Assembly (NCBI RefSeq): GCF_011516645.4
Contig: NZ_CP088285.1
Coordinates: 6,342,501 to 6,406,500, forward strand
Origin: Bradyrhizobium septentrionale
Lineage (GTDB): Bacteria; Pseudomonadota; Alphaproteobacteria; Rhizobiales; Xanthobacteraceae
Length of the DNA: 64,000 bases
Direction: 5' to 3'
The stretch's first letter is position 1. Every line of letters starts with the position of its first letter. Under the pieces are notes generated by a model, which did no database searches, was not told where the DNA came from, and saw nothing but the letters and a program-made list of their open reading frames with translations. Positions 8,549 to 19,425 of the stretch are shown in pieces. The translations under genes were made by a program, and so were the position numbers.

Positions 8549-9049
8549 CACCCTCCACCAAGCCATCGGAAATATCCGACCGAGAGCGCGCTCCCGTCAT
8601 CCAAACAAGAATGGCCGCGGTTGCCCGCGGGCATTTGTCGATCTGATCGAGTGCTACGATTACTCGGCGGCCTGCTTGGGTGTTCTGGTTTGTCGCCCTG
8701 GTTTGGAGTTCCGCCGCGCCTCGTAAATCACGGCTGTGGTTTGCCCCTTTTGCCCGGACAAGATGCAGATGGCGCTAAGGTCCGCTTCTGACCCGAAGCG
8801 GTCAATAAAGCGGCAGCGAGAGTTCTTGCGCCAACAGGGAAAATGATCGCTGATGGTCTCGCCGACAGGCGGCGGGATCGGGCCGATTCGTATTCCGGAG
8901 GGCGCCGTGCCTAGTGTACCATCGCTGTTAGGTCAATGGTGCTGCCCGATGGCCGCTGGTTCGGGGCGCCTCTCTACGCACGATCGTGCGGCCATGTTTT
9001 GGTCAAAACTGCATCCGCATTCTTGAGATGCCCACTGCAAAGGCTCGCG
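8549..9049. other. Intergenic region with hairpin and terminal-codon remnant
   Basis: Contains a stem-loop at 8611-8634 (ATGGCCGCGG / CCGCGGGCAT) that copies the frc terminator at 16211-16238. Next to it, on the minus strand, is an open frame at 8660-8932 without ATG/GTG near its 5' end that finishes PKQAAE-stop. About 90 codons are open (SDHFPCWRKNSRCRFIDRFG, then SEADLSAICILSGQKGQTTA). It could be a broken gene or repeat-derived sequence. The rest shows nothing I can name. Confidence 0.4.
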
Positions 9050-11653
9050 ATGGAAAGGGCAGGGTTCGCCAAGGCCAAGATTTTCGCTTTTGGCGACGCG
9101 CGGAGCGTTGCCGCCTACGCGGCCGAAATCCTGATCATTGCCGCGATTTATGGTGGCCTTGCCGAATCCGCGCGGTTGGTTCCGGCGATCAATCCAACCG
9201 CGACACCGCTATGGCCACCAACCGGGCTTGCGCTCGCGCTGGTCCTGCTGCGCGGCTACCGGATCTGGCCCGCGATCCTGGTGGGGGCCGTTTCTCCCTG
9301 CCTCATGGCCGACCGATCGCTCCTGGAGTTTGGCGCCGCCGGGATCGGCAGCCTGCTTGCTGCATTTGCCGGGACATGGCTGATTGGCCGCTGGTCGAAC
9401 GGTAGCCAGACGTTTGCCACATCGTCGGGTGTCGCAAAGTTTGCGATCATTTGCTTTGCGCCGACCACGATCATCAGCTCAACCATCGCCTTGGCCGGTG
9501 TCACGCTCGCCAACGAATCGAGCTTGTCCGATTCCGTCGTCGCCGGGTTGACCTGGTGGCTTGCGGACGCTGCTGCGGCCCCGGTGATTGCTCCTGTCAT
9601 CGTGCTCTGGGCGACGATGCCCTTACGCATTTTTTCCAAATGGAACTTGTTGGCATCGATCACGGTCGCTGCCCTCGCGGGTATCATCGGGCTCGTTGCT
9701 TACAGCCCGCTCATCGGGAGCGACCTCGTCAGCAACGACCTCGAGGTGTTGCTGCCGCATCGGAGCCTTCTGGGCTTTCTGGTCTTACTCCCCTTGATCT
9801 GGGCCGGCCTGCGCGGCGGTCGATGCACCGTGGCGACGGCCGCGCTGATTTTCATCGGAGTGGCCGTGTGGGGATTCTCGGTGGGGAATGATCCATTTCC
9901 GAAAATGGATCCGAATGGAGCGCTGCTATCCTTGCTCATGCTTTCGATCAGCGTATCGGCGCCGCCGCTTGCCTTGGCCGCGGCAATCGCGACGCACCAG
10001 ACCAGGGAAGCCCATTTGCTTTCTGTCCAGGACCAACTGAACGGTCAACTTGAACGGAAAGCCTTGGCGCTCGACAACATCAGACGGCACTTCCAAACCC
10101 TTATCGAAGGCGTTGTCGACTATGCAATTTTTGCGCTTGATAGAGAAGGACATGTGACGAGCTGGAATAGCACCGCTCAAAAGATCACCGGTTACACCTC
10201 GGAAGAAATCGTAGGCAAGCACTTCGGGATATTTTATCGGCCGGATGAACGCCGCGCGGGTTCGCCGACACACGCGCTGGAGTCGGCAATCGAAGGAGGC
10301 AAGTACGACGTAGAGGGTTGGCGTATCAGAAAGAATGGTACGCCGTTTTTCATCACCGGCTCGGTCTCTTCGAGCCGTGATGACGCAGGAAATCTGATCG
10401 GTTTCATCAGTATCCTGCGCGACGCGACGGAGCGACGCGACGCCGAGGAGAAGCTGGTCCAGGCGCGCGAACAGCTCGCGATGTCCCAGAAAATGGAGGC
10501 AATCGGCAAGCTGACTGGCGGGATTGCCCATGACTTCAACAATCTGTTGATGATCATCGGAGGCAGCGCCCAGATATTTCAACGCCTGCTTGATCCAAAA
10601 CTGCCAAAAGCGATCGAAGCCATACAAACCGCAGCCAAACGCGGCGAAAGTCTCACGCGCCAATTGTTGACATTCTCCCGTCACCAGCATCTCAGCCCGA
10701 CGGTCGTTGATCTCAATGCGTCCATCAAGAACATGCGGACCATGATCGAGAGCTCGCTGCGCGGCAACATCGTGTACAACGAGAACGTTGGTGACGGTGT
10801 TGCGCCGGTCAAGGTGGACCTCGCCGAGCTGGAACTTGCGATCGTCAACATCGCCGTCAATGCGCGAGACGCAATGACAAGCGGCGGCACGTTCACGTTA
10901 TCCGTCCACGCGGTGATCGCAGATCAGGACACCGGCGGCGATCGCCGTGGCAAGGCCTTCTTTGCGATAACACTGGGCGACACGGGCACCGGTATTCCGC
11001 CGAATCTTCTGTCCAAGATGTTCGATCCATTCTTCACGACCAAAGAGGTCGGCAAGGGGACCGGGCTCGGTTTGTCTCAGGTTTATGGTTTTGCGCACCA
11101 GGCGGGCGGAACGGTGACGGCAGACAGCAAGGTTGGACAGGGAACAACGATCACAATCTATTTGCCGTCCTGCGCAGACGAGCAGATCACCAGCAAAGAG
11201 CTCGCCGCTGCCCGGGCAAGGCCAAGGCAGCCGCAGCGGCAGACGGTTCTCGTTGTCGACGATAGCCCCGAAGTGGCGGATGTGACATCCTCGCTGTTCG
11301 AGCATCTGGGTTATGAAACCATCTATCGAGATTCAGCCGAAGCGGCATTGAAATTGCTCGATACCGGTACAAAGATCGATCTCGTCTTCAGCGATATCGT
11401 GATGCCAGGGACCATCGATGGCGTCGGGCTCGCGAGAGAAGTTCGGTCGCGATATCCCGGTTTGCCGATAGCCCTTACGACCGGTTACAGCGATGCCGCA
11501 AAAGCAGCTCCGCCAAGCCTGAGAATACTCCGCAAGCCGTTCGATACCGAGGCACTGAGAGATTTTATCCAGGATCTTGCGCCGCCGAGATCAGCGCGAT
11601 CATCCGGCATACCCTTGGCGTCAGGCACGACTGACGCCGTGCGCAGAAGTTGA
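9050..11653 (+). CDS. MASE1-PAS hybrid sensor histidine kinase with receiver domain
   Basis: 867 residues. The N-terminal MASE1 sensor has about eight membrane helices up to residue 300, with the signature [24 protein letters not shown] domain covers about 345-460 ([20 protein letters not shown] ... [14 protein letters not shown]). HisKA has phospho-acceptor H494 in [11 protein letters not shown]; HATPase_c has [15 protein letters not shown] and [14 protein letters not shown]-terminal receiver begins [13 protein letters not shown], with phospho-acceptor D782 in FSDIVMPG. The ATG at 9050 follows AAAGG and directly precedes the MASE1 region; the frame is open for 38 codons further upstream. No output protein is adjacent, so the partner is unknown. 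Proximity to nap suggests but does not show a respiratory role. Confidence 0.9.
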   Translation: MERAGFAKAKIFAFGDARSVAAYAAEILIIAAIYGGLAESARLVPAINPTATPLWPPTGLALALVLLRGYRIWPAILVGAVSPCLMADRSLLEFGAAGIGSLLAAFAGTWLIGRWSNGSQTFATSSGVAKFAIICFAPTTIISSTIALAGVTLANESSLSDSVVAGLTWWLADAAAAPVIAPVIVLWATMPLRIFSKWNLLASITVAALAGIIGLVAYSPLIGSDLVSNDLEVLLPHRSLLGFLVLLPLIWAGLRGGRCTVATAALIFIGVAVWGFSVGNDPFPKMDPNGALLSLLMLSISVSAPPLALAAAIATHQTREAHLLSVQDQLNGQLERKALALDNIRRHFQTLIEGVVDYAIFALDREGHVTSWNSTAQKITGYTSEEIVGKHFGIFYRPDERRAGSPTHALESAIEGGKYDVEGWRIRKNGTPFFITGSVSSSRDDAGNLIGFISILRDATERRDAEEKLVQAREQLAMSQKMEAIGKLTGGIAHDFNNLLMIIGGSAQIFQRLLDPKLPKAIEAIQTAAKRGESLTRQLLTFSRHQHLSPTVVDLNASIKNMRTMIESSLRGNIVYNENVGDGVAPVKVDLAELELAIVNIAVNARDAMTSGGTFTLSVHAVIADQDTGGDRRGKAFFAITLGDTGTGIPPNLLSKMFDPFFTTKEVGKGTGLGLSQVYGFAHQAGGTVTADSKVGQGTTITIYLPSCADEQITSKELAAARARPRQPQRQTVLVVDDSPEVADVTSSLFEHLGYETIYRDSAEAALKLLDTGTKIDLVFSDIVMPGTIDGVGLAREVRSRYPGLPIALTTGYSDAAKAAPPSLRILRKPFDTEALRDFIQDLAPPRSARSSGIPLASGTTDAVRRS

Positions 11654-11735
11654 CCGGTCGCAGCATCGCCGATCCCGCCGCGATCGATCGGAGTGAGCGG
11701 CTGTCCTGAATTCAATTTCGCTTCGCACCCCAAAA

Positions 11736-11770
11736 CAAAAAGGCCGCCGGAAACCGGCGGCCTTTGAAAT
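11736..11770. terminator. Bidirectional terminator
   Basis: Perfect 10-bp stem AGGCCGCCGG-AAA-CCGGCGGCCT (11741-11763) flanked by A/T runs on both sides. It ends the kinase transcript on the plus strand. On the minus strand it follows a short remnant at 11792-11830 that reads [14 protein letters not shown], the same last codons as frc. Confidence 0.8.
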
Positions 11771-11888
11771 TTTGCTCCGTGAGAAGGTCGGCTTACTCCG
11801 CCGCCTGCTTGCGCGGCGGATCGAGCGCGAGGGATCATCGCGACGGTGGCCAAGATGTGTTCGCTGCGCGAGGCCGTTGTGCCGTTCA

Positions 11889-11902
11889 TTGATCTGAATC
11901 AA
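11889..11902 (+). promoter_or_regulatory. FixK/FNR box upstream of napE
   Basis: Perfect TTGAT-CTGA-ATCAA, the consensus site for FNR/FixK-type regulators, 82 bp before the napE ATG. In Bradyrhizobium, napEDABC is a known FixK2 target induced at low oxygen, so the site fits its context. Confidence 0.88.
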
Positions 11903-11983
11903 CGGTCGGCGGACCGTCGCGGGTTAAGTTGACGTCCAAGGCAGCGGCCCGGATGCCGTCCCCCAACGTCCCAAGTGAGAGAC

Positions 11984-12175
11984 ATGATCATGGTGGTCGC
12001 AGACGGCGACGCAGGTGCGCGGCGTCGCCAAACCCGGATGGAAATCTTCGCTTTCCTGTTCCTGACCGCCATCCTGATGCCGGGGCTCGCGGTCGCGACG
12101 GTGGGGTCATACGGACTGGCGGTCTGGATCTACCAAATGGTAGCCGGCCCTCCCGGTCCGCCGCCGCCGCATTGA
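11984..12175 (+). CDS. napE: Periplasmic nitrate reductase, NapE component
   Basis: A 63-residue single-span membrane protein with the typical helix MEIFAFLFLTAILMPGLAVA, then VGSYGLAVWIYQMVAGPPGP. It is the first gene of napEDABC, 17 bp before napD. Its function is not well defined even in studied organisms. A GTG at 11975 and an ATG at 11990 are possible alternative starts; GTGAGAG serves as ribosome site for the ATG chosen. Confidence 0.85.
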   Translation: MIMVVADGDAGARRRQTRMEIFAFLFLTAILMPGLAVATVGSYGLAVWIYQMVAGPPGPPPPH

Positions 12176-12192
12176 CAGGGAGAGACATCGTT

Positions 12193-12507
12193 GTGCTCAA
12201 GACCGCGATCAATCGCCGTACGCTGATCACCGGCCGCGCCTTGACGGCGGAGCGCGTCGTGGCGCCACCCGGCGGCGAGATCGCCAGCATCTTGGTCCAG
12301 GCCCGGCCCGAGCGCCTTGATGCGGTCGAGGCCGACATCCTCGCCCTTTCCGGCTGCGAGATTTTTGGCCGCGACCCCAGAGGCAAGCTCGTCGTGGTGG
12401 TCGACGCACCCAATGCTGGTGCGCTCGGCGCGACGCTGAACATGATCGCTCTGTTACCGCACGTCCATTCCGCCTCGCTCGTGTTTCACGCCATCGACGT
12501 CTGCTGA
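12193..12507 (+). CDS. napD: NapD, chaperone for NapA maturation
   Basis: 104 residues, the usual size of NapD. NapD binds the twin-arginine signal of NapA and delays export until the molybdenum cofactor is inserted. Visible features are the ferredoxin-like core GEIASILVQARPERLDAVEA and the segment GCEIFGRDPRGKLVVVVDAP. The start is a GTG at 12193, 10 bases after GGGAG; no ATG is in frame near it. It lies between napE and napA with short gaps. Confidence 0.88.
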   Translation: MLKTAINRRTLITGRALTAERVVAPPGGEIASILVQARPERLDAVEADILALSGCEIFGRDPRGKLVVVVDAPNAGALGATLNMIALLPHVHSASLVFHAIDVC

Positions 12508-12528
12508 AATGCGCCGGGGAGACCAGCC

Positions 12529-15042
12529 ATGACCGAAATCAAGATCGACCGTCGCCAGATGCTGAAGCTGGAGGCCGCCGCGATCGCCGCCGCGGCCGGT
12601 GGAATGCCGGTTGCGTCGGTCGCAGCAAACCTCGTCACCGAACGCGATGCCAGCGAACTCGACTGGAACAAGGCTCCTTGCCGCTTCTGTGGCACCGGCT
12701 GCAGCGTCATGGTGGCAACCAAGGACAATCGCGTCGTTGCCACCCACGGCGATATCAAGGCCGAGGTCAATCGCGGCCTCAACTGCGTGAAGGGGTACTT
12801 CCTCTCCAAGATCATGTACGGCCACGATCGCCTGACGCAGCCGATGTTGCGCAAGACCGACGGCAAGTACGACAAGAACGGAGACTTCACTCCGGTCTCC
12901 TGGGACGAAGCGTTCGCCGTCATGGCCGAGAAGTTCAAGGCGGCGCTGAAGCAGCGCGGGCCGAGCGGCATCGGCATGTTCGGCTCCGGCCAATGGACGA
13001 TCTGGGAGGGCTATGCGGCTTCAAAACTGTTCAAGGCCGGCTTCCGCTCCAACAACATCGATCCCAACGCGCGCCACTGCATGGCCTCCGCCGTGGTCGG
13101 CATGATGCGTACCTTCGGCATGGACGAGCCGGCCGGCTGCTACGACGACATCGAGGCCACCGATGCCTTCGTGTTGTGGGGCTCCAACATGGCGGAGATG
13201 CACCCGATCCTGTGGACGCGGGTGACCGACCGCCGGCTGTCGGCGGCGCATGTGCGGGTCGCCGTGCTCTCGACCTTCGAGCACCGCTCGTTCGACCTCG
13301 CCGACATCGGGATCGTATTCACGCCGCACTCCGATCTCTACATCCTCAATGCGATCGCCAATCACATCATCAAGACCGGGCGCGTGAACAAGGATTTCGT
13401 CGCGGCGCATACCGTGTTCAAACGTGGCCAGACCGACATCGGCTACGGCCTGAGGCCAGAGCATCCGCTGCAGAAGAAGGCGACGGGCGCGGCCAAGGCC
13501 AACGATGCAACCGATATGACTTACGACGACTACGTCAAATTCCTCACCGACTACACGCTGGAAAAGGCGGCGATGATGTCGGGTGTGCCGCTCAATCGTC
13601 TGGAGGCGCTGGCCGAGCTCTACGCCGATCCGAAGACCAAGGTCGTCAGCTTCTGGACCATGGGTTTTAACCAGCACACCCGCGGCGTCTGGTGCAACAA
13701 TCTGGTCTACAATCTTCACCTTCTGACCGGGAAGATATCGGAGCCCGGCAACAGTCCGTTTTCGCTGACCGGCCAACCCTCGGCCTGCGGCACCGCACGC
13801 GAGGTGGGTACCTTCTCGCATCGGCTCCCGGCTGACATGGTCGTCACCAACAAGGCGCATCGCGACAACGCGGAGGAGATCTGGAAGCTCCCGGAAGGCA
13901 CGATTCCCGACAAGCCGGGCTATCACGCGGTGTTGCAAAGCCGGATGCTGAAGGACGGTCTGCTCAACGCCTACTGGGTGCAGGTCAACAACAATTTGCA
14001 GGCCGGTCCCAACATCAACGAGGAAACCTATCCGGGCTTCCGCAACCCCGACAATTTCATCGTGGTTTCGGAAGTCTATCCGACCGTCACTGCGCTCGGC
14101 GCCGACCTGATCTTGCCGACCGCGATGTGGGTGGAAAAGGAAGGCGCCTACGGCAATGCCGAGCGGCGCACCCAGTTCTGGCACCAGCTCGTCACCGCGC
14201 CGGGCGAGTCGCGTTCCGACCTCTGGCAGCTGATGGAGTTTTCCAAGCGCTTCAAGATCGAGGAGGTCTGGCCGGAAGAGTTGCTGGCGAAGAAGCCGGA
14301 GTATCGCGGCAAGACGGTGTTCGATGTGCTCTATCGCAACGGCCAGGTCGACAGGTTTCCGGTCTCCGACATCGCGCCGGGCTACGCTAACGATGAGGCC
14401 AAGGCGTTTGGCTTCTATGTCCAGAAAGGGCTGTTCGAGGAATACGCAAGCTTCGGCCGCGGCCACGGCCACGATCTCGCGCCGTTCGATGCCTATCACG
14501 GCGAGCGCGGACTGCGCTGGCCCGTCGTGAACGGCAAGGAGACCAAGTGGCGGTTCCGCGAAGGCTCAGATCCGTACGTCGGGCAGGGCAGAGGCGTGCA
14601 GTTCTATGGTTTTGCGGATGGCAAGGCGCGCATCTTTGCGCTTCCCTACGAACCGCCGGCGGAAGCGCCTGACAGCGAATACCCCTTGTGGCTCTCAACT
14701 GGCCGCGTGCTGGAGCATTGGCACTCCGGCACCATGACCCGCCGCGTGCCCGAACTCTATCGCGCGTTTCCTGAGGCCGTCTGTTTCATGCATCCGGATG
14801 ATGCGCAGGAGGCCAAGCTACGACGCGGCGACGAGGTCAAGGTGATCTCTCGCCGCGGCTTTATCCGGGCGCGGCTGGAGACTCGTGGCCGCGACCGGCC
14901 GCCGCGGGGCCTGGTGTTCGTGCCCTGGTTCGATGAGTCGAAGCTGATCAACAAGGTGACGCTCGACGCCACCGATCCGCTCTCGCTGCAGACCGACTTC
15001 AAGAAATGCGCGGTGCGTATCGAGAAGGTGCTGCCCTCATGA
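12529..15042 (+). CDS. napA: Periplasmic nitrate reductase catalytic subunit NapA
   Basis: 837 residues, normal for NapA. It reduces nitrate to nitrite in the periplasm using Mo-bis-MGD and one [4Fe-4S] cluster. The Tat signal is RRQMLK at residues 8-13 followed by an alanine-rich stretch; it deviates from RRxFLK by having Met at the fifth position. Cluster ligands are C51, C54, C58 and C86 (CRFCGTGC ... NCVKG). The molybdenum ligand is C184 in [12 protein letters not shown]. The stop overlaps the napB start (ATGA), consistent with translational coupling. Confidence 0.96.
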   Translation: MTEIKIDRRQMLKLEAAAIAAAAGGMPVASVAANLVTERDASELDWNKAPCRFCGTGCSVMVATKDNRVVATHGDIKAEVNRGLNCVKGYFLSKIMYGHDRLTQPMLRKTDGKYDKNGDFTPVSWDEAFAVMAEKFKAALKQRGPSGIGMFGSGQWTIWEGYAASKLFKAGFRSNNIDPNARHCMASAVVGMMRTFGMDEPAGCYDDIEATDAFVLWGSNMAEMHPILWTRVTDRRLSAAHVRVAVLSTFEHRSFDLADIGIVFTPHSDLYILNAIANHIIKTGRVNKDFVAAHTVFKRGQTDIGYGLRPEHPLQKKATGAAKANDATDMTYDDYVKFLTDYTLEKAAMMSGVPLNRLEALAELYADPKTKVVSFWTMGFNQHTRGVWCNNLVYNLHLLTGKISEPGNSPFSLTGQPSACGTAREVGTFSHRLPADMVVTNKAHRDNAEEIWKLPEGTIPDKPGYHAVLQSRMLKDGLLNAYWVQVNNNLQAGPNINEETYPGFRNPDNFIVVSEVYPTVTALGADLILPTAMWVEKEGAYGNAERRTQFWHQLVTAPGESRSDLWQLMEFSKRFKIEEVWPEELLAKKPEYRGKTVFDVLYRNGQVDRFPVSDIAPGYANDEAKAFGFYVQKGLFEEYASFGRGHGHDLAPFDAYHGERGLRWPVVNGKETKWRFREGSDPYVGQGRGVQFYGFADGKARIFALPYEPPAEAPDSEYPLWLSTGRVLEHWHSGTMTRRVPELYRAFPEAVCFMHPDDAQEAKLRRGDEVKVISRRGFIRARLETRGRDRPPRGLVFVPWFDESKLINKVTLDATDPLSLQTDFKKCAVRIEKVLPS

Positions 15043-15509
15043 TCAGGAACCTGCGCATCGTCCTGCTCGTCCTGGCGATCGGGGCCGGCACCGGTACGTT
15101 GGCAGCGCAATCGCTGAATTCCGGGCTGCGCGGGCCGACGCCGCTCGATAATGAAGGCCCGGCTCCGCCAATGATGCCGACGCGCAACACGTCCGAGAGG
15201 GAGATCAGGAACTATCCCGAGCAGCCGCCCGTGATCCCGCATTCGATCGACGGCTACCAGATCGATCTGAACAGCAACAAATGCCTGTCCTGTCATGCGC
15301 GCGCCCGCACGGGCGAGTCGCAGGCGCCGATGGTCTCGATTACCCATTTCATGGACCGCGACGGCCAGTTCCTTGCGTCGATCTCGCCGCGCCGGTTTTT
15401 CTGCACCGAATGTCACGTACCGCAGAGCGTGAGCAACCCGCCCGTCAGCAACGACTTCGTCGACATCGACACCATGCTGAGCCGCGCGGCTCCGGGCGGC
15501 CGTCGATGA
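15039..15509 (+). CDS. napB: NapB, periplasmic diheme cytochrome c
   Basis: 156 residues with an N-terminal signal peptide ([20 protein letters not shown]) and two CxxCH heme sites, at residues 82-86 (CLSCH) and 122-126 (CTECH). It passes electrons from NapC to NapA. The ATG at 15039 overlaps the napA stop by 4 bases, which decides the start; the frame is open for 11 more codons upstream. Confidence 0.95.
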   Translation: MIRNLRIVLLVLAIGAGTGTLAAQSLNSGLRGPTPLDNEGPAPPMMPTRNTSEREIRNYPEQPPVIPHSIDGYQIDLNSNKCLSCHARARTGESQAPMVSITHFMDRDGQFLASISPRRFFCTECHVPQSVSNPPVSNDFVDIDTMLSRAAPGGRR

Positions 15510-16144
15510 GCGCAACCGATTCGCAAACCTCGAAAGATGGTGTCCTCCGACGCGCATGGGCCTTCGCGCGCGAGCTGTGGGGTGTGCTGGTGCGGCCGAG
15601 CGCGGTGTTCGGGCTCGGTGTACTGGTGATCGCGGGCTTCGTCGCCGGCGTTATTTTCTGGGGCGGCTTCAATACCGCGCTCGAATTGACCAACACCGAA
15701 AAATTCTGCACCGGCTGCCACGAGATGCGCGAAAATCTGTTTGCAGAGCTGAAGTCGACCATCCATTTCTCCAATCGCTCCGGCGTTCGCGCCACCTGCC
15801 CGGACTGTCACGTTCCGCATAACTGGACCGACAAGATCGCGCGCAAGATGCAGGCCTCGAAGGAGGTCTGGGGCCATTTGTTCGGTGTCATCGGCACCCG
15901 CGACAAGTTCGCCGACAAGCGGCTCGAGCTCGCGCTGCATGAGTGGGCCCGTTTCAAGGCCAACGATTCGCTCGAATGCCGCAACTGTCACAGCGCGGAA
16001 TCAATGGATATCACCAAGCAGTCCCCCCGGGCGTCGGTGGCGCACCAGCGCTTCCTGTTTACCGGAGAGAAGACCTGCATCGATTGCCACAAGGGCATTG
16101 CACATCACTTGCCCGACATGCGTGGGGTTGCGGGCTGGCAGTGA
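15506..16144 (+). CDS. napC: NapC, membrane-anchored tetraheme cytochrome c (quinol dehydrogenase)
   Basis: 212 residues of the NapC/NirT family. One N-terminal membrane helix (about residues 30-53) precedes four CxxCH motifs at 68-72, 98-102, 158-162 and 191-195. It oxidises membrane quinol and feeds NapB/NapA. The ATG at 15506 overlaps the napB stop. No napF, napG or napH is present, as usual for this napEDABC type. Confidence 0.95.
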   Translation: MSATDSQTSKDGVLRRAWAFARELWGVLVRPSAVFGLGVLVIAGFVAGVIFWGGFNTALELTNTEKFCTGCHEMRENLFAELKSTIHFSNRSGVRATCPDCHVPHNWTDKIARKMQASKEVWGHLFGVIGTRDKFADKRLELALHEWARFKANDSLECRNCHSAESMDITKQSPRASVAHQRFLFTGEKTCIDCHKGIAHHLPDMRGVAGWQ

Positions 16145-16204
16145 ACGCCGGCTTCGCCGGGGACCCCAATGTCCCCATCGATTGGAGGAGCCGACGACCA
16201 CCAC

Positions 16205-16244
16205 AAACAAAAATGGCCGCGGTTGCCCGCGGCCATTTGTCGTT
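16205..16244 (-). terminator. Terminator of the frc (gntR-oxc-frc) transcript
   Basis: Perfect 12-bp stem AAATGGCCGCGG-TTGC-CCGCGGCCATTT (16211-16238), followed on the minus strand by TGTTTGTGG. It lies in the 117-bp gap where nap and frc converge. A near copy is at 8611-8634. Confidence 0.82.
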
Positions 16245-16261
16245 TGATCTGAGTGCAGCCG

Positions 16262-17539
16262 TTACTCCGCCGCCTGCTTGCGCGGCGGATCGAGTGCGCC
16301 GGAATCGTGGATCTCGGCGACCTGGTGGTCGGAGAAGCCGAGCACCTCGCGCAGGATCTCGTCGGTGTGCTCGCCGAGCAGCGGCGAACGCGCGACATCG
16401 CTCGGCGAATCCGACAGCTTGATCGGGTTGCCGACCGAGATGTACTTGCCGCGGGTCGGATGATCGACCTCGACCACGGTGCCGGTCGCGCGCAGCGACT
16501 GGTCTTCCGCGATCTCCTTCATCGACAGGATCGGGCCGCAGGGGATGTCGTCCTTGTTGAGGATCTCCATCGCCTCGAATTTTGTCTTCGTCATCGTCCA
16601 CTGTTCGATGCGACCGAAGATCTCGTTCAGGCGGGGTAGGCGGGCCGGCGGCTTGGCGTAGTTCGGATCGGTCTTCCAGGTCGGCTCGCCGATCACGTCG
16701 CAGATCTTCTCCCAGACCGGGGCCTGGGTGATGAAGTAGATGTAGGCGTTCGGGTCGGTCTCCCAGCCCTTGCACTTCAGGATGCGGCCGGGCTGGCCGC
16801 CGCCGGAATCGTTGCCGGCGCGTGGCACGGCGTCGCCGAACGGAATGCCTTCGCCGAACTGGCTGTATTCCTTCAGCGGGCCGTGGGCGAGGCGCTGCTG
16901 GTCGCGCAGCTTGACGCGGGCGAGATTGAGCACGCCGTCCTGCATCGCCGCGGTGACGCGCTGGCCCTGGCCGGAATGGGTGCGCTGATAGAGCGCGGTG
17001 ACGATGCCGAGCGCGAGATGCAAGCCGGTGCCGGAGTCGCCGATCTGCGCGCCGGTGACCAGCGGCAGGCCGTCGCGGAAGCCGGTGGTCGAGGCGGCGC
17101 CGCCGGTGCACTGCGCGACGTTCTCGTAGACCTTGCAGTCCTCATACGGGCCGGGGCCAAAACCCTTGATCGAGGCGACGATCATCTTCGGGTTGATGGC
17201 GTGGATCTTCTCCCAGGGGAAGCCCATGCGATCGAGCACGCCGGGGCCGAAATTCTCGACCAGCACGTCGCAACTCTTGATCAGCGCGGTCAGCACTTCC
17301 TTGCCCTTCGGGTTCTTGGTGTCGAGCGTGATCGAGCGCTTGTTGTGGTTCAGCATGGTGAAATACAGGCTGTCCACGTTCGGAATGTCCTGCAGCTGGC
17401 CGCGCGTGATGTCGCCGACGCCGGGACGCTCGACCTTGATCACGTCGGCGCCGAACCAGGCCAGCAACTGCGTGCAGGTCGGACCCGACTGGACGTGGGT
17501 GAAATCGAGAATGCGAACGCCCTTGAGCGCCTTGGTCAT
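16262..17539 (-). CDS. frc: Formyl-CoA:oxalate CoA-transferase
   Basis: 425 residues (Oxalobacter Frc has 428), CaiB/BaiF class III CoA-transferase. It moves CoA from formyl-CoA to oxalate. Aspartate D168 in [14 protein letters not shown] matches the catalytic Asp169 of Frc, and the GGGQPG loop at residues 246-251 is the flexible glycine loop of true Frc enzymes. GGAG lies 9 bases before the ATG. It is downstream of oxc with a 65-bp gap and no own operator, so it is probably transcribed from the gntR promoter. It ends in DPPRKQAAE, a tail repeated in vestigial form at 8660 and 11792. Confidence 0.95.
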   Translation of the reverse strand: MTKALKGVRILDFTHVQSGPTCTQLLAWFGADVIKVERPGVGDITRGQLQDIPNVDSLYFTMLNHNKRSITLDTKNPKGKEVLTALIKSCDVLVENFGPGVLDRMGFPWEKIHAINPKMIVASIKGFGPGPYEDCKVYENVAQCTGGAASTTGFRDGLPLVTGAQIGDSGTGLHLALGIVTALYQRTHSGQGQRVTAAMQDGVLNLARVKLRDQQRLAHGPLKEYSQFGEGIPFGDAVPRAGNDSGGGQPGRILKCKGWETDPNAYIYFITQAPVWEKICDVIGEPTWKTDPNYAKPPARLPRLNEIFGRIEQWTMTKTKFEAMEILNKDDIPCGPILSMKEIAEDQSLRATGTVVEVDHPTRGKYISVGNPIKLSDSPSDVARSPLLGEHTDEILREVLGFSDHQVAEIHDSGALDPPRKQAAE

Positions 17540-17604
17540 ATCGTTTGCTCCGTGTACTCTGGTCTACCCCTGCACCCGCAGGGAAAATGGGTTGAAGGGG
17601 TGGC

Positions 17605-19335
17605 TTACTTTTTCTTCAGAACGCTCTGCGGATTGAGGTTGCCGATGCGGCCGCTCTCCGAGCCCGCTGCCGGATCGATCACCGCGTTGATCAGCGTCGG
17701 CTTGCCGGAATCCAGCGCCGCATTGACCGCGCGCTTCAGCTCGTCGGGGGAGGTGGCGTTGACGCCGACGCCGCCGAACGCTTCCATCATCTTGTCGTAG
17801 CGCGAGCCCTTGACGAACACGGTGGTCGCCGGATCGTCGCCGGCAACGTTGACGTCGGTGCCACGATAGATGCCGTCATTATTGAAGATCACGATGCAGA
17901 TCGGCAGCTTGTAGCGGCAGATGGTCTCGACCTCCATGCCCGAGAAACCAAACGCGCTGTCGCCTTCGACCGCGAGCACGGGCAGGCCGGTCTCGACCGC
18001 AGCCGCGATCGAATAGCCCATGCCGATGCCCATCACGCCCCAGGTGCCGACGTCGAGCCGCTTGCGCGGCTTGTGCATGTCGACGACGCCGCGGGCGAGG
18101 TCGAGCGTGTTGGCGCCTTCGTTGACGAAGATGGTGTCCGGACGTTCCGCGATGATGGCGCGCAGCGCGCCGAGCGCACCGTGATAATCCATCGGCGAGG
18201 CGTTGCTCATCAGCTTCGGCGCCATCTTGGCGACGTTGTCGTCACGCTTCTTCGCCACCGTGGCGAGCCAGTCGCTCGGCGCGGCCGACCAGTTCGCACC
18301 CATCGCGTCGAGGAACGCGGACACGCAGGAGCCGATATCGCCGACCACGGGGGCGACGATCTCGACGTTGGAATCCATTTCCTTCGGCTCGATATCGACC
18401 TGGATGAACTTCTTCGGGGCCTCGCCCCAGGTCTTGCCCTTGCCGTGCGAGAGCAGCCAGTTGAGGCGGGCGCCGATCAGCATCACGACGTCGGCGTCCT
18501 TCAGCACGGTCGAGCGCGCAGCACCTGCGCATTGCGGATGCAGATCGGGCAGCAGGCCCTTGGCCATGCTCATCGGCAGGAACGGCACGCCGCTCTTCTC
18601 GACGAAATTCTTGATCGCCTCGTCGGCCTGCGCGTAGGCCGCGCCCTTGCCGAGGATGATCAGCGGACGCTTTGCGCTCTTAAGCACGTCGAGCGCGCGC
18701 TTGACGGATGACGGGGAGGGGATCTGCTCCGGCGCCGCGTCGATCACCTTGACCAGCGATTTCTGGCCGGCGTCGGCGTTCATCACCTGCGAGAACAGTT
18801 TTGCGGGCAGGTCGAGATAGACGCCGCCCGGGCGGCCCGACACCGCGGCGCGGATCGCGCGCGCGAGCCCAATGCCGATGTCCTGGGCGTGCAGCACGCG
18901 GAACGCCGCCTTGCACAGCGGTTTGGCGATCGCGAGCTGGTCCATCTCCTCATAGTCGCCCTGCTGCAGGTCGACGATCTCGCGCTCGGAGGAGCCGGAG
19001 ACCAGGATCATCGGGAAGCAGTTGGTGGTGGCGTGGGCGAGCGCCGTGAGGCCGTTGAGGAAGCCGGGTGCCGATACCGTGAGGCAGACGCCGGGACGCT
19101 TGGTCAGGAAGCCGGCGATCGATGCCGCATAGCCGGCGTTCTGCTCGTGGCGGAACGAGAGCACGCGAATGCCCGCCGCCTGGGCCATGCGGCCCAGGTC
19201 CGTGATCGGGATACCCGGCACACCATAGACGGTGTCGATGCCGTTGAGCTTGAGCGCATCGATGACGAGATGGAAGCCATCGGTCAGCTCTTGCTCGGTG
19301 CCCGGTGCCTCGGACTTCGTAGCGGTATTCAGCAT
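17605..19335 (-). CDS. oxc: Oxalyl-CoA decarboxylase
   Basis: 576 residues, thiamine-diphosphate enzyme that turns oxalyl-CoA into formyl-CoA and CO2. The catalytic glutamate is in [16 protein letters not shown]; the ThDP/Mg motif is [13 protein letters not shown] ... FNNDGIYRG, with the Oxc-type YRG active-site turn. The ATG at 19335 is 9 bases from GGGAG; the ATG two codons upstream (19341) is only 3 bases away, so the shorter form is preferred. It lies between gntR and frc on the same strand. Confidence 0.95.
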   Translation of the reverse strand: MLNTATKSEAPGTEQELTDGFHLVIDALKLNGIDTVYGVPGIPITDLGRMAQAAGIRVLSFRHEQNAGYAASIAGFLTKRPGVCLTVSAPGFLNGLTALAHATTNCFPMILVSGSSEREIVDLQQGDYEEMDQLAIAKPLCKAAFRVLHAQDIGIGLARAIRAAVSGRPGGVYLDLPAKLFSQVMNADAGQKSLVKVIDAAPEQIPSPSSVKRALDVLKSAKRPLIILGKGAAYAQADEAIKNFVEKSGVPFLPMSMAKGLLPDLHPQCAGAARSTVLKDADVVMLIGARLNWLLSHGKGKTWGEAPKKFIQVDIEPKEMDSNVEIVAPVVGDIGSCVSAFLDAMGANWSAAPSDWLATVAKKRDDNVAKMAPKLMSNASPMDYHGALGALRAIIAERPDTIFVNEGANTLDLARGVVDMHKPRKRLDVGTWGVMGIGMGYSIAAAVETGLPVLAVEGDSAFGFSGMEVETICRYKLPICIVIFNNDGIYRGTDVNVAGDDPATTVFVKGSRYDKMMEAFGGVGVNATSPDELKRAVNAALDSGKPTLINAVIDPAAGSESGRIGNLNPQSVLKKK

Positions 19336-19425
19336 CGGCATCGTCTCCCTGGTCGTTCTTGTTCGGACGATCTGAATGTCGTCTGAAGCGTGTGTGAACT
19401 CTAAGTCTTAGGTGAACAGTTCTCT

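Noticed and set aside
13021..14499. 492-codon minus-strand frame inside napA
   Set aside because: Antisense shadow of napA.
17540..17604. CCCTGC-ACCC-GCAGGG hairpin between oxc and frc as a terminator
   Set aside because: The stem is only 6 bp with no T tract on the minus strand, and frc has no own promoter motif, so read-through is more likely.
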